Shown here: piece after piece, positions 44,762 through 56,884 of the stretch
How positions within the stretch are numbered: the first letter of the stretch is position 1
Layout of the letters: each line of letters opens with the position of its first letter
Source of the DNA: Coprinus comatus
Lineage: Eukaryota > Basidiomycota > Agaricomycetes > Agaricales > Agaricaceae
Reading direction: 5' to 3'
Assembly: GCA_034638255.1 (NCBI GenBank)
Contig: JAWPGT010000002.1
Span: 310,001-374,000, forward strand
Length of the DNA stretch: 64,000 nucleotides
Notes under the pieces: generated by a model
Database searches by the model: none
The model's input: only the letters and a program-made list of their open reading frames with translations
Told to the model about the DNA's origin: nothing
Made by a program: the position numbers and the translations under genes

Positions 44762-46062
44762 ATGTACAATGGCATCGGTCTGACGACTCCCCGCGGCAGC
44801 GGCACAAACGGCTATGTTGTTCGCAATCTCTCAACTCTGCGCTCTTATCAGTCCCAGCAGGACCGGCAGAGCGTCTGGGACAATGCTCCTCCGAAACACA
44901 GGGAACCAGACGCTGCCATCCTTGAACATGAACGCAAACGCAAGGTCGAGATAAAGTGTTTCGAGCTTCAACTGGAACTAGAGGAAAAAGAGTACGCCGT
45001 TTCACTATTCAAACCGGCATATATGCTCACACATGTACCAGAATTGACGAGGCTGAAATCGAAAACCAAGTGTCTGCTCTTCGCACAAAACTTTTAGCAT
45101 CCCTTCCCGCGGTATCTAACACCAAAAGGCCCACAGATACCCATGCCATGGCAGCTGCCAAGAAAGAAGAACTCTCAAAAATGGCTCGTGCTCTTGGGAC
45201 ACGGGCAGATTATCAAGAGGGAGAGGCTTTTGACCGTGAAAGGCAGGAAGAATTGCGCCTTAAACGAATGGCTGAGCGTGAGGAACGCGACCGAAAGCGA
45301 GAAGAGGATCGCATCCGCTTTGCTGCTGATAGGGCTCGCAGAGAAGAGGAACGCAAGGATCGTGAGCGCTTGCGAAAAAAACAAGCAGAACATACGAGGA
45401 AGGAAAGGGAACAGGCCGCAGAGTCTCGGCAAAAGGCTGGTCGAGATGATATGCCACCACCACCACCTCCTCCTCCTCCTGCAGGACGTCATGGCTACCA
45501 TGAAAGGAACAAATACAGTCGACGAAGTGCAAGCCCTCGTCGTGATCCTCCTCGGGGCCGCCCGCGCTCTCGTTCGACATCACGTTCTCCTCCTCACAGA
45601 CATTTCTCTCACTCTGGAAGTCCCCCTTCATCTCGTCCCGACCGCTCGCCCCTGTCCCCGCCTCACCGACCTCGTGAACGTTCCTACCGTAATGCTCGCG
45701 GGGTCATGGTCGTCGATATCTCACCTAGAGGCCGTTCAAGACGTTCTCCATCACCACTCCGTCGAAAGAGGGACAATTCGCCCCATGGCAAAGCCGATTC
45801 TCGGTCGCCTTCATCTCGTCGAATCAGTCGCTCGCCTTCCCCCCCAAGGAAGAGAATCCACGAAAGTGATTCTCGTTCTGTTTCACCACCTCGACGCAGC
45901 GTCAGTCCAGTCTCCCCACGAAGGAGACGCGATATGTCTTCTTCTCCTTCTCGTTCTCCACGCATGTGCAAACGCAGTTCATCGCCTGTCTCTCGTGACC
46001 GAACAAGGTCTAGATCAGTTGCATCCACTGGGTCATCCATGTCGGTCAGCGATAGAGAATGA
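44762..46062 (+). CDS. CWC21: Spliceosomal protein Cwc21 (SRRM2-like)
   Basis: The N-terminus MYNGIGLTTPRGSGTNGYVV followed by RNLS is nearly invariant in Cwc21/SRm300 proteins and lies at the catalytic core of the activated spliceosome near Prp8 and Snu114. After an intron at about 44991-45041 the cwf21 domain continues (EIDEAEIENQVSALRTKLL). The middle is a long charged helix of Arg/Glu repeats (about residues 120-220). A run of nine prolines follows DDM, and then an RS-rich tail (SPRRDPPRGRPRSRSTSRSP and more) to the TGA at 46060-46062. This is intermediate between short yeast Cwc21 and the giant animal SRRM2. A CACGTG (44720-44725) lies in the short promoter shared with the hydrolase. Confidence 0.93.
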
Positions 46063-46607
46063 AAAACTCTCACTGAAGATTATGGTCACTGTTTATCTCA
46101 TCTGTAATACATATGATTTTCTTCCTAAAATAAAACTGATCCTGTCTACCTCGCACAAATTTCTAAATATCATAGACCACCGATCGCGCGGAGATTGACG
46201 TCAAAACAAGAGTTTTTGACAACGATCATGAGCTCGCCATGCAATATGTATCGATGTCACTGTTGCCACAAATCTTGCATTGTTGTCCGGCTTAACGTCC
46301 ATTTCATCAGGCGTTGAGCGATGGCACTCGTATTACAATGATCGAGCTCTAGCAAATATTTCAACTACTAAAGCACCAACAGTCTGACTGATACACAGAA
46401 AATGCTGTTATCGAGAATCACATTGGCGAGTCTGGGAGCAGACATAAACAAGAGACACTCCTAGCTAATCTCTACTAATCTGATGTCGCCGCTAAGCTGA
46501 ATTCCCTTGGAACCCCCTTGCATCAACTACAAAAAGATGTTCACACCACCATAGCGTTTTAATTTTGATCCTAGAGTTGACAGCGAAATTCTGATGTCGA
46601 GAACCGG
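46063..46607. other. Intergenic, no gene seen
   Basis: About 0.55 kb between two plus-strand genes; AT-rich, with no repeat or RNA gene noticed. Confidence 0.5.
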
Positions 46608-46615
46608 TATAAAAA
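46608..46615 (+). promoter_or_regulatory. TATA box of the DUF6534-like gene
   Basis: TATAAAAA in the context CCGGTATAAAAAGCCC, 67 bp before the ATG at 46682. Confidence 0.55.
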
Positions 46616-46681
46616 GCCCAGCAACCCGTTTAGCTTATTCATTCAATTCTTAAACAGCTCGCTGGTAGTGCTGCTATAACA

Positions 46682-48323
46682 ATGGGGATGTTTATGGAGG
46701 GACAACATGCGAGGTGAGCTTTTACTATCTGCACTCCCGTTAAATAAGTCTGCTCATCATAGACTGCAGCGTGTTGACTGGACAAGTGGTGAGGGATTCT
46801 CTCGATTGCCCCTGTGATTGGTTAAAAGATTTTAAAACGAGAACAGCTCTTTGGTTATTTGCTTAACATCTTCCTCTTCGGAATTCTGACAGTGCAAACA
46901 TGTAAGTTCTCCAAGATCTAAGGTTTTATAACTCCTGACTTTTTTTCCGATATTTCACTAGACATTTATTTTATCGCTTTTCCCAAGGATAAATGGCTGT
47001 TTAAAGTTATTGTATCCAGTCTTTTCTTTTTTAGCACTATCCAAAGTTTATTCGCTTCAAGAGATTTATATTTTCTTGCGTGTGTCGGCGTGAATAGTGG
47101 GAATGCGATGTATAGGAGGACATTTGAGAGTTTTCATAAGTTTGGGTTTGGATGGATCACTATATCTCTGAGTAATGCAATTAGTAAGTTGTTTTTACTA
47201 CTTATCCATTGCGGCTACACTTAGGGCAATTGTGGCTAATGGTTTCTCAATAGTTACGTTCATTGTACAGTGGACGTATGGGTATAGGATATATGTTGTG
47301 TCAAAGAAAGCCCTACTTGCATTGACTATTCTAGGCGTGAGTGCTCATCTCCTACGTCGTCAATATGAATGAAGTCACTGTGAGGGTACTAATTAACATC
47401 TACTCTGTAACATTAGGTATCCTTCTTGCAATTAGAATTTGGAATATGGGGCGCAGAAACACTAGGACGAATGGTTGCTCTTCCTCACTTTGAACAAGTA
47501 GAATTTGCCAAGGTCGAAGTCGGGGCTTCTATCGAAGCGTGGGTGAGTCGTCCATTTCATCTGTTGTCCTTGGGATGATGATTCAAGACGTATCGATTGA
47601 CCTGGTCGTTGTCGGTGTATGTGTGAAGGTTTGGGGCCCTTTAAACGTTTGCTGTGACATGACGATCACACTATGTATGATTTACTATGTGAGTAGCACT
47701 CCTTCTCATGATGACGGAGATATCAACGTTTATTTTGCCCATGTAATGATAAACTTTACATAGCTTGCCATTCATCCAAAATGTGCATTTAACTCCTATA
47801 AGCATAACCGAACTCGAAGAATCATTCGATTGGTCATAGAAAGTGGGTTACTTATGAGTGAGTTTGCACACCCCTATCCTTCGTCCAAATAACGTAGGCC
47901 GGCACTAAAAATATGCTTTTGTGGGATATAGCACTAGTGGCTGTAGCGAATGCAGCAGCGGCAATCTTAGAAGATTCACAACTCCACATGCCATCTGGAT
48001 TGAGTTTAGCAAAGATACACAGTGTTTCTATGATGGTTATGGTTAATAGTAGATTGACGATTGAGGGTGGAAGGGATCTGGGTGATGCTAAGATTTTGGA
48101 TGATTCTTCGATTTGGGAATGGCTCTGCCCTTGTTCTTGTTTATCTGAAGACAAAGGCGCAGAGTTTGAGCGTGTCAAAGACACGGAGGAGGATGGGTTT
48201 ATGGAGGAAAGAGAAATAGATATGTTGGATTCAGGTTCTGGTTCGAGGACGATGCTAAGAAGGTTGTCTCGAGGGTATAGTGTGTATGAGGAAAGACATT
48301 CGGACGAATGGGGCTCATTTTGA
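46682..48323 (+). CDS. DUF6534-like multi-pass membrane protein
   Basis: A gene with many small exons. Recognisable segments are QLFGYLLNIFLFGILTVQTY, IYFIAFPKDKWLFKVIVSSL, FFFSTIQSLFAS, a YLVTN-equivalent region, IVTFIVQWTYGYRIYVVSKK, VWGPLNVCCDMTITLCMIYY, a loop with HNRTRRIIRLVIESGLL, and AVANAAAAILEDSQLHMPSG then KIHSVSMMVMVNSRL. The order 'LFGxxTxQTYIYF..FPKD', 'Q.FYGYRIY' and 'LIRLxIETGLLT' with 'LYSNSLLASLNSR' is that of the Agaricomycete DUF6534 family (about seven membrane spans, receptor-like). The tail is acidic (FEERxVKDTEEDGF region). The first two exons are uncertain. Function is unknown. Confidence 0.68.
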
Positions 48324-49059
48324 TATGTAGTATGTATTCATTTTGTTGCCGGTGGAGTTAAATTGTGTATTGGTTTGAACTTCTTGGACCTTCATGTGTT
48401 TCAATTCAATCATCACAAGTAATTGATGTTTATTTATGTCTATACTATATATCGGCCTGTGTGGTTATTTCCAAGCAGAATTTAGAAACCCCAAGAGGCT
48501 ATCTTCTAATTCTCATCGTTAACAACACATAATCTTCATTTCGGCCTTTCGTTCGTCTGTGTGAAAAGATGGATGCTGTTGCAAACGTATACAAGGGGAT
48601 TCATATGATTTAAATCGGATGGATGCGCAATTTATGCCATGTGATTCCTATGTGTTGGTATCCTGATCCCCTCGCATATTTCCAAGCATTAATATCACAA
48701 GTTGAATAGTAGGATCTTGAGAACGGACATTGTGCCCTATTGTACCTGCTGAACCTTGAGCTTGAGGAACAGGCACTATGTAAACCCTGACCGACCTTGG
48801 GCACGAGAAAGTGAAATTCAACCAAAATATTATCTTATCAGATAAGAAATCACTGGCACAAGTTTGACTCACGACCACTTTCCTCCCTCCAAGCGCCCCA
48901 ATCTCCATCTCACAGGCTTGCTATTTGCAAGTTTAGGTAGACCATCTACAAGGATTTTTCCCACTCCTATCTTAGCAGTGCCACTTTACCTGGGAGAATC
49001 CCAACACTAGTTCTATCTCGTTCAAAACACCTATCCATCAGTCCTCATCCTGTCCTATA
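48324..49059. other. Intergenic, no supported gene
   Basis: About 0.7 kb. Two overlapping minus-strand open frames (48610-48825 and 48648-48908) have no family-like sequence. The right part should be the ARG8 promoter. Confidence 0.45.
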
Positions 49060-50762
49060 ATGTATCGTCGTGTAACTACCTCCATTCTTGGAGCTACCAC
49101 ACGGGGGCGTCAAATTCCGAAAAGCCTCATGAGCCGTGTTCCACATGCTCGCTTATCTTCGGTACATTTGCCTACTATTACAACATACTATTTTCCCCTA
49201 CTGACTCAATTTTTTATGGAAACAGACTACTCAATGGACATTGCCAAATACCCCGAATACCCAGTACATCGATGCAACATATAAGTTCCCTGCTGCAGGA
49301 AAAATGGATGTGGTACCGAAGGCGCCTTTGCTTCCGGTTTATGCTCGTCCTGAGTTTGTGATTTCTCATGGTAAGGGTTCGTTTATTTGGGACACGGAAG
49401 GAAGGCAGTATTTGGATTTTACTGCTGGTATTGCCGTCAATGCTTTGGGGCATGCTGATGAGGGTGTCTTGAAGGCGAGTTTTGTTTTATTGTTCAAGGA
49501 AAGTACTATAGTATTCTAACATGAGGCCTTTATTAGGTTTTGAACGAACAAGCTTCTAAAATCATTCATACCAGTAACGTTTACCATAACGAATGGGCAC
49601 CAAAACTTGCTTCTTTACTTGTGGAGGCTACACAACGTGAAGGAGGTCTCGGCTTTACTCCGGGACATCTATCCACTAAACCACCTGCGGGAGCACAAGT
49701 CTTCTTCTCTAATTCTGGAACGGAAGCCAATGAAGGTGCCCTTAAAATTGCACGTAAAGTAGGAAAGGATCGTTGGTCTGTCAAGAATAATACAGCATGG
49801 GACGCGCCTGAGTCGCATTGCACCAAAACCAAGATTGTATGTTTCGAGAATGCGTTCCATGGAAGGAGTATGGGAGCTTTAAGTGTTACCCCAAATCCGA
49901 AGTATCAGAAACCCTTTGCCCCACTCTTGCCTGGCGTTGAAGTTGGGAAGTTGAATGATACGCAAGGTTTGGAGAAGCTGGTCACAGATGATACATGCGC
50001 AGTCATCGTGGAACCTATACAAGGTGAAGGAGGTATACATCCTGCGGATACCTATTGGTTGGTTCAGTTGAGGAAGAGGTGTGATGAGGTTGGTGCGGTA
50101 TTGATCTTTGACGAGATCCAGGTAAGATTTTCGTTTCCCGGTATCACATCGGAAGTATTAATGTTCCCCAGTGTGGCTTGTATAGGACTGGTTCGCTCTG
50201 GGCTCATTCGTCACTGCCTGTCGAAGCACACCCAGACATGGTGACCATGGCCAAACCACTCGCCAACGGCTATCCCATTGGTGCTATTCTTGTCCGCGAT
50301 CAAATCGCTGGCACAATGACTGCAGGTAATTCGTATTGCTCACTTTCCATGACATCTATCGAGTAATAATTCCCCATTTCTTCAGGCACACACGGAACAA
50401 CATTTGGAGGATCGCCTCTTGCTTGCGCTATTGGACACCATGTCCTCAGTCGTCTTTCTGATCCTAAAACTGCGGTTCATATCCAAGAAGTCAGCGCATA
50501 CTTAATACAAAGACTAGACTTGTTGACTCAATGGTTCCCTGAACACCTTCACCCGACTGTACGTGGACGTGGCTTGATATTGGGGCTTGGCTTCAAGGAC
50601 ACAAATGCACCCGGAAAGGTTGTAGAGCTTGCCAGGGAAAGGGGCCTTTTCGTTTTGACAGCGGGTAAGGATGCTGTCAGATTGGTACCTAGTTTGAATA
50701 TTGGAAAGGTCGAGGTGGACTTGGCAGTGGATGTATTGGAAGGAGTGTTGACTTCTCTCTGA
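49060..50762 (+). CDS. ARG8: Acetylornithine aminotransferase, mitochondrial
   Basis: Arg8 converts N-acetylglutamate semialdehyde to N-acetylornithine with glutamate as amino donor, in the mitochondrial part of arginine synthesis. The N-terminus MYRRVTTSILGATTRGRQIP is a presequence. After splicing comes TTQWTLPNTPNTQYID, then APLLPVYARPEFVISHGKGS, FIWDTEGRQYLDFTAGIAVN, ALGH, FFSNSGTEANEGALKIARK, FHGRSMGALSVTPNPKYQKP, EPIQGEGGIHPA, the PLP-Asp motif VGAVLIFDEIQCGLYRTG and the Schiff-base lysine in MAKPLANGYPIGAI. It ends VLEGVLTSL*. The class III aminotransferase motifs are complete and the length is normal. Five or so introns. Confidence 0.94.
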
Positions 50763-51939
50763 AATCATTACCTGGGATAGAGGATTGGCATGTAGAATTG
50801 GATCTAATAAAAGCTGGAATTGATACCATTTGGAAGTTATAACCTGTTATAACCATGTGAACAGAAATAATAATCGCCGTTCGGATAATATTCTGGTGAT
50901 TGCATGTATGTATGGGGTTCGCCTAAACGAGACTCCGACTCGCCTGAGACTTTTAGAACACACGGCGTTGAAGTCTTCGATGCCTGCGGCGTAAGCTATT
51001 CAACGTTTCAACGGATCCAAAACCCTGATTGGCTGTATGAAACTTCGACATTCGAAAAAAGCTATACTTAGTATTAGTTATATTTAACTGCAAAGTCATT
51101 ACTGATTACAACCAAAATCATAGTACATCAAATGTCTGTATATGTATATCGCCATGAATATTGCCAACACTGTCAGCGCTGCGCAAGCGCAGTTTCTTGA
51201 GAAAAGAAGACGCAATCTCGTGGTTCTGGGGTAGTTCTACTCGTACATAACACTTATACGAAAGATCAAGATGGGCTGCAATGATCAGGCAAGCAGTGGT
51301 ATGTTATATACACTACATAAGTTGGTGGGTGTATATTGATGTATACATAAGTGGATAATCGGTTATCAGTAGTTGATCGGCCCTCGATCTAGATCTGCAG
51401 TCATGTCTTGTTGTTGACGTGGAAGTAATAAGACGAGTAAGGATTTATAGAGCATGAGAGCAAAACACTTGACTCTTGACAGGGAAAAGAAGAAACGGAT
51501 GGTGCTTGAGAACGAACAACGGGTAAGACCTTGTGTTCGGTAGTGAATATGAAGGTTAGAGACTATTCGCTTGCTCATAGTTGAAGGAACGTTGTGGAAT
51601 TTGGAAGATTTTGAGGACGGCAGGCGGCGGAGCTATCTCCCGGAGCATCAAATGGTGATGCATGTGGTTTGGGTGCCTACAGAAACCTAAAAGGAAAGTG
51701 CCCCGTGACAGAAGAAACCGGTGCAGTTTCGGTAGAGATGGAGATGTGTTGTAGAGAGACAGGTGCGGCTAGTGGATTAAAAAATAAAGATGAACGGTCA
51801 AATTACGGTGTAACCGGAACAAGTCAGGTGATGGGTAATTGGGAGATGCTGATTGGCTGCTCGTGGCCAGATGGAATGGAAATAAATAAAAGTCGTGAAA
51901 AAGTAACCCGGTCTCCTTCATCCCTTTCTCCCCTCCACC
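50763..51939. other. Intergenic upstream of HEM1, no gene recognised
   Basis: About 1.2 kb between two plus-strand genes. It is AT-rich on the left and less so near HEM1. I see no open frame that looks like a protein. It holds the HEM1 promoter; an AAATAAATAAAA stretch lies about 50 bp before the ATG. Confidence 0.5.
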
Positions 51940-54187
51940 ATGGACAAGCTCTCCTCCCTCACCCGTTTCAAGGCTGCGTGCCCTTTCCTCGGTCGCACAA
52001 AGACTACTACTTTGCGCTCCCTTTCTACCTCGGCTTCTCCCCGTTTCCCGTCTCTCACTGTTCTTACCGAGCGGGCTACTAAATGCCCCGTCATGGGTCC
52101 TGCCCTTGACGTTCGTTCCAAGGCAATCGTCGCTGGCTATGCTAGCGTTGCAGCCAACGCAGATGTCGAACAAATTCACAAGGAGAAGGGTGTCAAAATC
52201 CCCGCCAATGGTGCTTCTATCGAAATGTGTCCACATGCTACTGCTGCTCGTAACGCCGCCCGTATGGCAGATGACCTTGCAAGTGCTGCCGCTTTGAAGA
52301 AGACAGTTAAAGTACCTAAGCACAAGGATGAAGCTGCTGCTGCTGCTGGTTGCCCCTTTTCCCAAAAAGCTACTGTTGCTCCAAAGAAACACGTCGGCTT
52401 CAGCTATGAATCCTTCTACAAGACTGAGCTCGAGAAGAAGCATCAGGACAAGTCTTATCGCTACTTCAACAACATCAACAGGCTTGCTCGCAAATTCCCT
52501 GTCGCCCACACTGCAAACCCGAAGGATGAGGTCGAGGTCTGGTGTGCTAACGACTACCTTGGCATGGGAAACAATCCAGTTGTTCTTGAGACCATGCAGT
52601 ACGTCGTTTGTTATCTCCGCCATTTTTCTACCCGTCTTATTTGATTTTCCAGTCGTACTTTAGACAAGTACGGTCATGGAGCGGGAGGTACCCGAAATAT
52701 CGCCGGCAATGGTGCCATGCATCTTGGTCTCGAGGGAGAACTCGCTGCCTTACATCGCAAAGAAGCGGCTTTGGTCTTTTCATCATGCTATGTGGCTAAT
52801 GATGCCACGCTCTCCACTCTTGCCTCCAAATTACCTGGCTGTATTATCTTCTCGGACACCATGAATCATGCTTCCATGATCCAGGGAATGCGTCATTCTG
52901 GTGCCAAACGCGTCATCTTCAAGCACAACGATCTCGTGGATTTAGAAAACAAGCTCAAGGATTATCCGAAGGACACACCCAAGATTATTGCCTTTGAGAG
53001 TGTATACTCAATGTGCGGTAGTATTGGTCCCATTAAGGAAATCTGCGATCTTGCCGACCAATACGGGGCACTAACTTTCCTTGACGAGGTACATAACTTT
53101 GTTAGTTCTATTTATAGCGTACTAAAGTACTCTGCTAGGTTCACGCAGTTGGTCTTTACGGACCTCGTGGCGCTGGCGTTGCTGAGCACTTGGACTATGA
53201 TGCCCATCTTGCCGCTGGTCAAAGCTCAGATCCTATCCCTGGCACTGTTATGGATCGCATTGATATCATTACTGGTGCGTTCTCCCATCCATATCAAGTG
53301 GATCAATGATCTTTATACTATTATTTCAGGTACGCTCGGAAAGGCATATGGAGCTGTTGGCGGTTATATTGCTGGTTCAGAGGAATTTGTTGATATGATT
53401 CGGTCTTATGCTCCTGGCTTTATTTTCACGACATCGCTTCCTCCTGCTACCGTTGCTGGTGCACGTGCTAGTGTTGTCTATCAATCGGAATACCTTGGTG
53501 ATCGGCAATTGAAGCAAATCAACGTTCGAGAGGCCAAACGCCGTTTCGCTGAATTGGATATTCCTGTTGTGTGAGTGTTTCGGCGTTCAATGTTATGCCA
53601 ATCGTCATTATTAATATTTTCATAGTCCTGGGCCCTCGCATATTGTTCCTGTTCTTGTCGGTGATGCCGCGCTAGCCAGACAAGCGTCGGATAAACTTCT
53701 TTCGGAGCACAATATCTATGTCCAAGCCATTAACTACCCTACTGTTGCACGTGGCGAAGAACGCCTCCGTTTCACCATTACACCTAGGCATACTGTAGAG
53801 CAATTGGATGGATTGATTAGCGCTGTTGATCAAGTCTTCACGGAACTGAACATTAATCGTTTGAAGGATTGGAAGTTGGCTGGTGGTCGTGCTGGAGTTG
53901 GAATGCCAGGAGGGGAAGATCATGTTGCACCCATTTGGACTGACGAACAAATCGGTCTTCATAACGGAACCCAACCTCGTACGTTGAGGAATGGGGAGAA
54001 ACCTGTTGTCGATATGAAAGCTGTCAATGTTGCTCGTACCAGGTTTGACATTCTCTTGGGCCCCATGTATGGCAAGTTAGAGCCTAACAGGGACTACAAT
54101 ACTGGGTCTATTGTTGATGCGGTATTGAAAGCTCCTTTGGATTCGACTAAGATACCTGTCGCTCCCTGCATTACTGTTTCTGCTTAA
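51940..54187 (+). CDS. HEM1: 5-aminolevulinate synthase, mitochondrial
   Basis: This PLP enzyme condenses glycine and succinyl-CoA in the mitochondrial matrix, the first step of haem synthesis. The N-terminal 140 residues contain a presequence and four Cys-Pro motifs at residues 14 (ACPF), 49 (KCPV), 97 (MCPH) and 138 (GCPF). The catalytic core then reads VGFSYESFYKTELEKKHQDK, YRYFNNINRLARKFPVA, VWCANDYLGMGNNPVVLETM, GHGAGGTRNIAGNGAMHLGL, SDTMNHASMIQGMRHSGAKR, FLDEVHAVGLYGPRGAGVAE, and the lysine in ITGTLGKAYGAVGGYIAGS. After the usual end of the fold, a tail of about 110 residues continues to PCITVSA*. Four or so introns. Length of about 650 residues fits fungal enzymes. Confidence 0.94.
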
Positions 54188-54435
54188 TGCAGTAACGTTT
54201 ATACCACTGTATGCCCGTCTTAGTTAGTTTTGTCGATTCTTTTATTCGAATGCACTTGTCAAGTTCCAAAATCTTGTCTCCCTAACTAAGTACCTTCAAA
54301 GAACTAGAAATACATTTCATCGAAAATGATTAGAACAATTCAACAATCTATTACTCTGTAGCCGCATGGGGTATAGGTGGCATTCTGATCTTGCGCTCAG
54401 GGTATCTGGAATGTAGACGTAAGTACAATTCATGA

Positions 54436-56289
54436 TCATGAATAGAAATAATCCCACTTTGCTTTAACTCTTTCTAGTAAATCCTCCTCGCCTATTTGAT
54501 CGTAAGGACCCAGCTGATTACCCAAAGTCAACCAACCAGGCCTAGTATTATGTTTCCTTCCAAAGATTTCAATCTTCCTTCCACCAGGACACATTCTCTC
54601 AATCAACCCATAAACCTCATCCGGTTTCCTACTCGTTTCTCTCACTTCACTAACAATGACATCAGTATCCATTCCTCTGTTAACCCACTTCGGAAATTTG
54701 AGTTCTTTGTCAGAACCATCTTTGAATGAAGCTGGAGTTTTAACACCAACGAGCATATGTTCTTTTGTATGATTGAGCCAATGACCTGTACGTCCTGTTC
54801 GAATGACACGTTGAAGTTGATTAGTTTTGACCCAAATTACTTCATCAACACGAGTATAACCCCAAACTCGAAGACATTCTCTACCAACTTCCATAGCTCG
54901 CCCTGTTACCCAAAGGAATAAAAGACCTTCATCTTGAAGTTCAGGAATCGGCATTGCGCGCATTTCATCGTCTGTCATGGTCCCATACGGCAACTAAATG
55001 TGAATATATATATGTATATATGAGAACTGCTCCTTTCCAAATGGAAAACAAGGCACATACACTCATATGAATATCCCAAGGTGGATCTGCCATTATGACG
55101 TGGAACTTTCCTAGCACCGAATAATCAAACTTGCGAATATCACAGTTTATCCATTGTTCCGGAAGTTGAGGAGTAAGTAATCGTGGGTGCAGTATTGGTT
55201 TCTTCTTCTCCAAAGTACCAGGGCCCATGCCTATTTCCAAACGTTGATACTTATTCCTAATTTGTTGAGCTTTCTGTTTTTCTCTTAGTCTTTCACGTTC
55301 CTTCTCACTAGCTGCATCACTGGGATCCCAATCAACCTCATAATGTAAATATCGACATGGAGCCTTTTCTTTACCACGTCCTCCAGCTCCCAGTCCTGAA
55401 GGTAGAGAGACAGGACCTCTTGAAGATGTACTGCCAGGGTATGCAGGAACGGCAGGTGATTGTGCGTACGTAGGTTCAGAGTAACAGGTATTGAGGTATG
55501 AGCAATGTCCTAGAGTTGGGTCTGTATGTGGCCGTATTAGCGGTCGGAAATGTACGCGGTCACATATAGGTGAGGTGCTGGAAGATCCTGTGGCATATCT
55601 AGCTTTAGCACATTCATCCTTGGTTATGTATGAACATATTGCTTCAAAGTTGTCTTTCGTAGAATGTAACTATATCGAAAGGGCCGAGATTCAGTTAGAA
55701 CGAGAAAGATTTAATTTGTGAATAATATCACCTTTTCTGCCAATAGCCTTCCTTTCGCAGTTCCTTTCTGTAACAATGCATATACCTCTCTCATCTCCTT
55801 ACTTAACCCACCCATTGTTGATTTAGTCCAACTAGAACTTCCTCCAGCTAAATTATCATCATCTTCCTCTCCATCACTACCAGCAGCAGAATCGGCTTCT
55901 TCATCTATAACTCTCTTTCTCTTCATTCCTGTATTCACTTTCCGTGGTCCGAGTCCAATTTCCCAAATAGTCATTTCACCCGTAGCATCATCACGAGAAA
56001 CAGTCAAATAACCTTCATCCCAAACTTGTGGTTTTGAAAGTTCTTCAAGTATAGTTTCCAATTTATGCAAATCGGTGAGTTTGAAATGTGGGGTACGCCG
56101 TTGTCTTTGAGTACCGGTGCCATTCAGGCTATGATCAGAGGGGGGAAATAAACCAGCAGGTAAGTTTGTTGTCATTATCAAAGAAAGTAGCTGCATGGCA
56201 GTAATGGGTGGGTTGATAAGAGAGTTGGCATTGTTGAGAAGTAGTTTGAGTGCTGTGGTTGTTACGAGGCGTAGCTCGTCGAGCGACAT
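54436..56289 (-). CDS. IME4: mRNA N6-adenosine methyltransferase (Ime4/METTL3)
   Basis: METTL3 is the catalytic subunit that places m6A on mRNA; in yeast, Ime4 is needed for entry into meiosis. The start is [25 protein letters not shown]-type region follows ([47 protein letters not shown], then [11 protein letters not shown]), as in animal METTL3. The MT-A70 domain has [40 protein letters not shown] (DPPW at 55076-55087), [40 protein letters not shown] and [12 protein letters not shown], and ends [17 protein letters not shown]. Catalytic residues are intact. About three introns. The full zinc-finger plus MT-A70 layout is more like animals and plants than like S. cerevisiae. Confidence 0.93.
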
Positions 56290-56884
56290 GGTGGACTTAT
56301 GTTAAGCAGTTGCCATACTAGGTCGTGTTGATTGCATCTCCTCTTCTTGCCAAACAATGCCCTAAATTCTACTCATCCTTGCCACGCACGTTCAAACTTT
56401 GAGATAATATATTTTTTTGACCGAGTGGTATGCTTGTTTATGAAACGAGTCATTGATAATTGTCAATAATAATCCAACTCGGAAAATATACAACATGGAT
56501 TTATTCGGCCATAATCATCATTAATCAACTTGATTCTATGAAAGTTAATAATCCACACTACACCTACTACTTGGTACTTATTAATGTGGAGTCCCTTGAA
56601 GAGGCTGGCAGCATCTAAGGTCAATACCCACCCACCTTGTGCTCTCGAAAAATACCTTCTGTCGAACGGCAATAATAATAAAAAGAAATTTGGTTCACTT
56701 CGCGCAACCGAATAAAATTGATTATTTGGCATTTGTCGTAAGCCGCAACATTGTTGGTGTTTTCTGTGTGTGCTTTTCCACGTGATTGAGATCATATTCG
56801 CGGAGTTGAAATCTACATCCCTGAACTGATGTATGCTTTCTACCACCTGGACCTACACTTGTCACCTCTTCACTATACTTTCTA

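Noticed and set aside
48610..48908. Possible minus-strand two-exon gene (starting MEIGALGGRKVVV) upstream of ARG8
   Set aside because: The two frames could be joined by a GTGAGT...AG intron, but the result is Ser/Arg-rich without any recognisable domain and lies where the ARG8 promoter should be.
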